Assembly (NCBI GenBank): GCA_916610825.1
Contig: OU744450.1
Coordinates: 2,878,578-2,942,577 of the forward strand
Length of the DNA stretch: 64,000 nt
Direction of reading: 5' to 3'
From: Haliclystus octoradiatus
Lineage: Eukaryota > Cnidaria > Staurozoa > Stauromedusae > Haliclystidae
Each line of letters opens with the position of its first letter. Position 1 is the first letter of the stretch. A program made the position numbers and the translations under genes. This document shows positions 58,738 through 64,000 of the stretch, in pieces. Under the pieces are notes generated by a model, which searched no databases, was not told the origin of the DNA, and saw nothing but the letters and a program-made list of their open reading frames with translations.

Positions 58738-61700
58738 ATGACGGATTGTGAGACTTTATCTATCTTGGAAACAATTAAAATTGCTCCAGTTGAAGTAAAA
58801 ACATCAGGTAAGTTATTTCACTAATTTCTTCTATTATCCTGTCGTTATTTGCATATATATTTTTGATGTAGGCTATTGAGCTCTTCTTATTATTCAATTA
58901 TATATAATTGATCACCTACGGTCGTTCTATTATATTGCAAATTTTATTTAAAAAAATTTTCTACAACTAAACAACGAAATGTTTGAGATTTTCCTTGCTT
59001 GTTTTGAGTCTCTAAACTTTTAAGATTTCTAGGCTATCAATAAAACAAACTATTGTTTATGTTTTTTAAATTGAGATTCAAGTCCCATCTTTTTACTTTC
59101 CATGTCTGTGTTGCATGATTTGAAATATATTAACTTATGTATGGCCAAGGGCAAATCGAACTTTAATTAAATTTTAATTTTTTTTCAAAATTCTTTTTAT
59201 TCGAATTCGGCACATAAAAAATCTGTCGAACTCTAATTCTATAGTTCTTAAATTTCTTAAATTCCTGAACTTTTTCTCAGAATTCAAGTTTCCCTTTTGC
59301 TGTAGCCTATTGCTATCTGCTTAATGCATGTTATTAACCACTGCAATTTGTGAGCATATATCATTGTCTTCAAGTGAAGGCTGATTCGTTGATCTTTGTC
59401 TGAACCTGTCTATTCTTCGTAGAAAAAAATCATTTTCCAGGATATCACATTTCGTGTGACCTTTATTACAATAGTCTACAGCCCAGTATATAGGATAGGG
59501 ATCACTTGAAATGTGAACAAAGCTGGAATTCAAGAACAGGCGAAGCATAGATGCATTGAAGGCAATTATTCTTTAAAAACAGCATTTTATGTAGCCTTCT
59601 CGCATACTCGCAGCTTTTTATTAGGATTATTAGAGGCTACAACAAAGGATTAACTCAGATGCCAGAGCAACCGAACTTCAGACCAGATCATATCTGATCG
59701 ACTGTGGTTCAAATCGCCTCATGAAGGTCAACTCAGCCTTGACTTTATCTAAAACATCAAATGAGTACCATCTGAGGATGGCGGATGGAACGGTCCAGAG
59801 GGAATTGCATTGTGAGTAGCTGCGGCGCATTGTTGCGCATTGACAATCAAGACATGTCTGCCATGGAATCTGTTGAAATTGATCTGCAGTGTCGCGGCTG
59901 AGATCAATAAAGAGCGTTTAAAATCATTGCTCTTAGCGAAAGGAGCCACTCCTCTAGAAATAGAGGAATGATACGGGTGCCTTCGGTAGGGTGACACCGT
60001 CTAAATTACTTTTACAACACAGGCTTCTGTTTTGTTACGCTTTTCTCCTGTCTGTCTCACTAAGTACGTTTTGTGTGTATTATCTTTCCATAATGGTAGG
60101 CTATTACGACTGTGTTATATTTGATGATTAAGATATTGGGACATCTGTAAAGTATGTATTCAATTGAGGGGGAGGGTGGGGGGTGTAAATCATCAAAGTA
60201 CATACACATCTTGACTACCTCTGTGGCACTTTTTGAAAGGTTATTATAAGATTAATTGTCAGTTTAAAGATGAATAAATCGATTTTTATTTCACAAAAGT
60301 TAAGCTATAAATTCATTAACCATAAAAATTTGCTTTTTAGAATAGGTTACACTTTAGGGTACAGTATAGGGTATAGCCTACTTTCGGAAACAGAAAATTC
60401 TTAGAAACGCGGGTTGAAAAATTGTCAGTATACTACGTACTTATAATTGCGGGGGGTGATCCAAAAGTGTACGGCTGAGCACATGGGGGAGGGGGTTCAA
60501 ATGTTGGAACATTTACTGAACATTTACATACTTCATGGTTGGCCCTGTACTTCATTTGACATGATTTGATATAATATGTTTTCAAATTTTAGTACAAAAT
60601 GACACCATTTTTGTAGTAAAATCATCATGAATGAGATTCTTGATTCATTTATTATTGCTCATATTATTTCAATTCTTATTAGATTCCCCAATTGTTGATG
60701 ATGAGAAGCCTGTTCAGTCCAAATCAAAACGCATCTCCTATGAAAAGGTACACGTGTTGGTTTTTATTACCTCGTAACACATCTCATTCATAGCCTTATA
60801 CTTAATATATATTGCAGTATAATAATAATAATATGTAGGCCTACTGTATTTTCAAATTATTGCTATGAAAATGAACTGTTTTCAAATTATTAAGTTGGTC
60901 GCCGGAGATTAATTTTCTATTGTTTCCGCCTATTGTTCCATATTTCTATTGTTCTTATTCAGCGACCACTCCTTTTTAACGACCATAATTGGAGGGTCCC
61001 TTGAGTGGTCGCTTACTAGGAGTTTGACTGTATAATAATATTAATAGGTGGATTGTTCCACACCAGTTCTTGGTATAGTGCTCAATGAAATTAATCAGAG
61101 CATTTATATATAAAATGAGAGTCAAAAATGAAACATTCTAGATGTCTGCTACTTCAAGTTTCACACCATCATTGATCAGTCGATTTATTTCAACTTCAAA
61201 TTTTTGATTTGTTGAAATAAATCGCCTGATGATCACCTTTTGGTGTGATTTTTGAAGTAACGGAAATCTAGAATGTTTCATTTTTGACTCTCATTTTATA
61301 TTTACAGTCGAACTTGCTTAATATCCCCCCTCTGGTACGGATGAAAAGTGGGACATTAAGCGAGACGGGATATTAAGCAAGGTAGGATTATGAGAGTTTG
61401 TATGGATAATGGAATATAGAAATCAGATTTACGTGGGGATATTAAGCAAGGTCAGACATTAAAAGAGGGGATATTAACCGAGTTTGACTGTATTGCAGTA
61501 TACTGTTAGCCTGTGTGCAGACATAATTTTTGCTGAATGTAGCCTGTCTGTACATTGGCGCTGAGTTTACCACACTGATTGTTCATTCCACTACCACTTT
61601 TGGTATGTTGTGATTGGTTAATAATATATGTGAACAATTGGCAAGTATTTTAAAATAATGAAAATTGAGTAATAACAGGAATAAATATTTATTTAATTTG

Positions 61701-63195
61701 AATTCAGTACAAATTCTTAACGAAGAAAAAGTTTGTCTGCACGCAGAGTATATTCTGTTTACAATTTTTTTTTTGAAACCATGAACTAATGTGGGAATTT
61801 CTCTCCAGCAAGTTCCACTGAGTTGAATTTATAGTTTTTACACTATTTCCCAATCCTTCAGTTAGTTCACAAAGAGGCTGATGATGATAACTAAATCTAT
61901 TTATTTTTTGTCAATTAATTGCGTTGTTTTATTATATGAATAGGAAGAGCTACTTGAACTTCGCTCCGCTCCTGCCTCACTGGAAAGACCAAAAACATTG
62001 AAGGAATCCTTCTTAAACAGGTAAATAAGTAATAATTAATAGCAGATACAGTGAAACCTATATATAACAGCCACCTACGAGAGGTAGATAAATTGACCAT
62101 TATAGACAGGTGGCCTTTATATACAGGTTTGATTCAATGAAAAATACTATTTTGGACATTGCAAGAGTGACCACTATAGACAGGTGACCACTGTATAGAG
62201 GTTAACGTTATAACAGGTTGACTGTAATTGAAGACGTTTTTAAGGCTGTATGTCAGCGACACTTTATATAATGCAAAGTGTCGTATTTGCCGGTAAATGG
62301 GACAAAAGTGTCGTATTTGCCGGTAAATGGGACAAATCTGTCATATCATATCATAAATCACAAAGGGAGATAATTTCTTCTTTATGGAAAATAACATTAA
62401 TTATTTCTTGCTTAGAATGACAACACATGTATTTGTTCATCAAAATCTAGAATAATTAATTCAACTACAGTAAATTGTATCTAACAGGGCCCATCGAAAA
62501 TATCTAAGTGAATTCTGAATTGTCCACTATATGTAGGTGGAAATTATATCTGGTTGATCAACTGTAATAGTTAAAATTATCAATTAGGCAAAGACAGCAC
62601 AGAAATCAAACAATCTATCCTCAGGTACCATTGCTAGTGAATTTTATTATAGTGAAACCTGTATATCACAATCAGCTACGAGAGGTAGATAAATTGACCA
62701 CTATAGACATGTGGTTTTTATATACAGGGTTTCTTCAATAGAAAATACTATTTTAGTCATTACAATAGTGACCATTATAGAGAGGTGGCTGCTGTATAGA
62801 TGTGACTGTTATAACAGGTTTGACTGTATGACGTAGGCGATGAAAAACTCAATAATTAGCACTGTATGTGTAGAAATATTTTTTTTTAGCCTTCTGTAAC
62901 ATTTTCAACTTTTCCTTTTGCATTATATTTTGTTGTCGAAGTTTGTCGTCCTATGATCAGAAAATTACAACTTTTCTTCTGAATTTGTTCTTCCGTCACA
63001 TAATCTAGAATCCTAAATCCCCCCTTTTGTTTGACCTGATAATCCGCAAATTTGATCATATGGCTTTTGTATTTTGCGTTGTAGCAATGGTATATGGGAT
63101 CCAGTTAAATGGATGAGCAACGCATCATCAAGAGGACCTTCTCCCGTTTCGAATTTAAAAATCATACCTAAAGATGAGAAAAAAGCAGCTGATGC
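58738..63195 (+). CDS. EIF4ENIF1: EIF4ENIF1 (4E-T), eIF4E transporter, first four exons (partial)
   Basis: Exons 58738-58807, 60683-60747, 61944-62020 and 63085-63195 join in frame to about 108 residues, and the last exon ends in a donor (GC|GTGAGT). The protein continues beyond the window. Across the exon 2-3 junction is ISYEKEELLELR, which contains the eIF4E-binding motif Y-x4-L-phi (YEKEELL). SNGIWDPVKWM follows, matching the 4E-T block DGVWDPEKW. Known role: binds eIF4E, carries it to the nucleus and to P-bodies, and represses and stabilises mRNAs with DDX6 and LSM14. The start codon at 58738 is the first in-frame ATG after the A+T-rich leader. The introns hold only mobile elements. Confidence 0.88.
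59645..60017 (+). mobile_element. tRNA-derived SINE (long type), copy 2
   Basis: TTAACTCAGATGCCAGAGC A box, GTGGTTCAAATCGCC B box, then the same body as 53559-53925 to GGTGCCTTCGGTAGGG. Lies in EIF4ENIF1 intron 1. The rest of the intron (58808-59644, 60018-60682) shows no gene; G-rich GGGGGAGGGTGGGGGG occurs near 60170. Confidence 0.8.
60960..61035. repeat. Family A-like remnant
   Basis: AGCGACCACTCCTTTTTAAC to GTGGTCGCTTACTAGGAG and then TTTGACTGTATAA: an inverted pair plus a CAGTCAAA-type end. Confidence 0.5.
61105..61302. repeat. Foldback MITE (hairpin of about 200 bp)
   Basis: ATAAAATGAGAGTCAAAAAT faces ATTTTTGACTCTCATTTTAT, and inner AGTCGATTTATTTCAAC faces GTTGAAATAAATCGC. Most of the element is self-complementary. 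It directly abuts the family C copy at 61303. Confidence 0.8.
61303..61492 (+). repeat. Family C MITE, intact
   Basis: TACAGTCGAACTTGCTTAAT to ATTAACCGAGTTTGACTGTA with three internal GGGATATTAAGC-type repeats. TA at both edges. Confidence 0.8.
61507..61750. repeat. Family E MITE, shorter copy
   Basis: TTAGCCTGTGTGCAGACAT to GTTTGTCTGCACGCAGAGTA. Confidence 0.7.
62047..62227 (-). repeat. Family A MITE, 181 bp
   Basis: TACAGTGAAACCTATATA to ACAGGTTGACTGTA, 26 bases after EIF4ENIF1 exon 3. Confidence 0.85.
62278..62336 (+). repeat. 30-bp tandem duplication
   Basis: GTGTCGTATTTGCCGGTAAA and ten following bases occur twice head to tail. Confidence 0.85.
62648..62828 (-). repeat. Family A MITE, 181 bp
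   Basis: TATAGTGAAACCTGTATA to AGGTTTGACTGTA. The left end has lost one base of CAGT. Confidence 0.8.
62905..63045 (-). repeat. Family D fragment
   Basis: CTTTTCTTCTGAATTTG, TCTAGAATCCTAAATCCCCCC and TTTTGTTTGACCTG follow family D order. It ends 40 bases before EIF4ENIF1 exon 4. Confidence 0.5.
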
Positions 63196-63794
63196 GTGAG
63201 TTGTTTTTGTCGTTGTTGTTGCATTTATCATTTTATCACAAGCTATCAGCTTTTTCACCAGTGTATTTGGTTAGTATGTTTAGGAAAGTGTGTGCGTTTC
63301 AGCGTTCAATTGTATAAAATAATTAGATACAATGAAGATAGAATGAAGCAATGAATATGGCTACTCACTCATATTTCTGGGTTTTGTAGTTTAAAGCTCT
63401 TTATTTGAATCGAAATATAAGTAAGTTGTCATCGCATTTTAAAATAGTTGATGTTAGAATGAACTTATGGAAAATAATTAGCGTATCAAGACTTGTGTGA
63501 AAATTTTCTCGGTTGGGTATGATAACACTATAATGAGATGAGAATGTAAAAACAAAACTTGATTTTCTTAAAATATCTCGTTTTTATTTTATTGATATTA
63601 ATAATTATGCATTTGAATGAGATTAAGCCAATTGCAGAAAGCAATAATACTGTAACTTTGAAAATTTGTATTTCCTATATCGCCCATGGAATTGATTAAT
63701 AATAGAAGCAGGGAAACTTGCCTACAGCCCAGCATGTGTAGAACTGGCCTTTCATTCAATACTCACCTCAGCTTCTGTGAGTGATGATGTTGAA

Positions 63795-64000
63795 TGTGTT
63801 TTCGTGATCTAGGAATCATACTAACTCTTGATCTGAAGTCATCGCAGCTCTGTTAAGTGATAGCAGCTATAGGAGCAAAGTCTAGATTATATTTAATATT
63901 TAAATGCTTTCTCTCTAAACAAATTGATTTGTATATTCGAGCCTACAAAGTTCATGTACATCCTCTACTAGAATCATCATCTTCAATATGGAATCCCTGG
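63795..64000 (+). mobile_element. Decayed LINE reverse-transcriptase fragment at the right edge
   Basis: [13 protein letters not shown], then after a stop/frameshift FKCFLSKQIDLYIRAYKV and PLLESSSSIWNPW: the same conserved C-terminal region as at 18560-18850. It continues past the window end. It lies in EIF4ENIF1 intron 4; 63196-63794 shows nothing else. Confidence 0.7.

Overview
The window is a stretch of animal nuclear genome that is visibly A+T-rich. All six protein-coding genes are ordinary eukaryotic housekeeping genes. Five of them are split by many GT-AG introns; I joined the exons by hand and every junction keeps frame. The gene set (RING E3, FTSJ3, INO80E, GTF2H3, GPATCH4, EIF4ENIF1/4E-T) and the very dense load of small DNA transposons and tRNA-derived SINEs suggest an invertebrate metazoan, probably marine. 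I cannot assign a phylum.

Layout: (1) 92-11021 (+) a 7-exon C3HC4 RING protein related to PHRF1/Topors. (2) 11772-33423 (-) FTSJ3/Spb1, 21 exons, convergent with gene 1. (3) 34009-40339 (+) INO80E, 10 exons, head-to-head with FTSJ3; it carries an extra Cys/His knuckle. (4) 40719-55198 (-) GTF2H3, the TFIIH p34 subunit, 11 exons, tail-to-tail with INO80E. (5) 55533-56252 (+) GPATCH4, a single exon, head-to-head with GTF2H3. (6) 58738 to beyond the right edge (+) EIF4ENIF1 (4E-T), first four exons only. The genes therefore alternate between divergent pairs sharing 335-585 bp promoters and convergent pairs with short 3' gaps. Their products act in ribosome biogenesis, chromatin remodelling, transcription/repair and mRNA repression.

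Introns and intergenic DNA are mostly repeats. Three palindromic MITE families share CAGT-type ends with TA flanks, which looks like the pogo/Tigger type. Other inverted-repeat elements are often nested. There are several tRNA-derived SINEs, an open LINE reverse-transcriptase fragment, two decayed LINE fragments and a young 84-bp minisatellite. The most notable item is a complete, well-paired type I hammerhead ribozyme motif at 58008-58052, between GPATCH4 and EIF4ENIF1. It probably comes from a Penelope-like element or a retrozyme.
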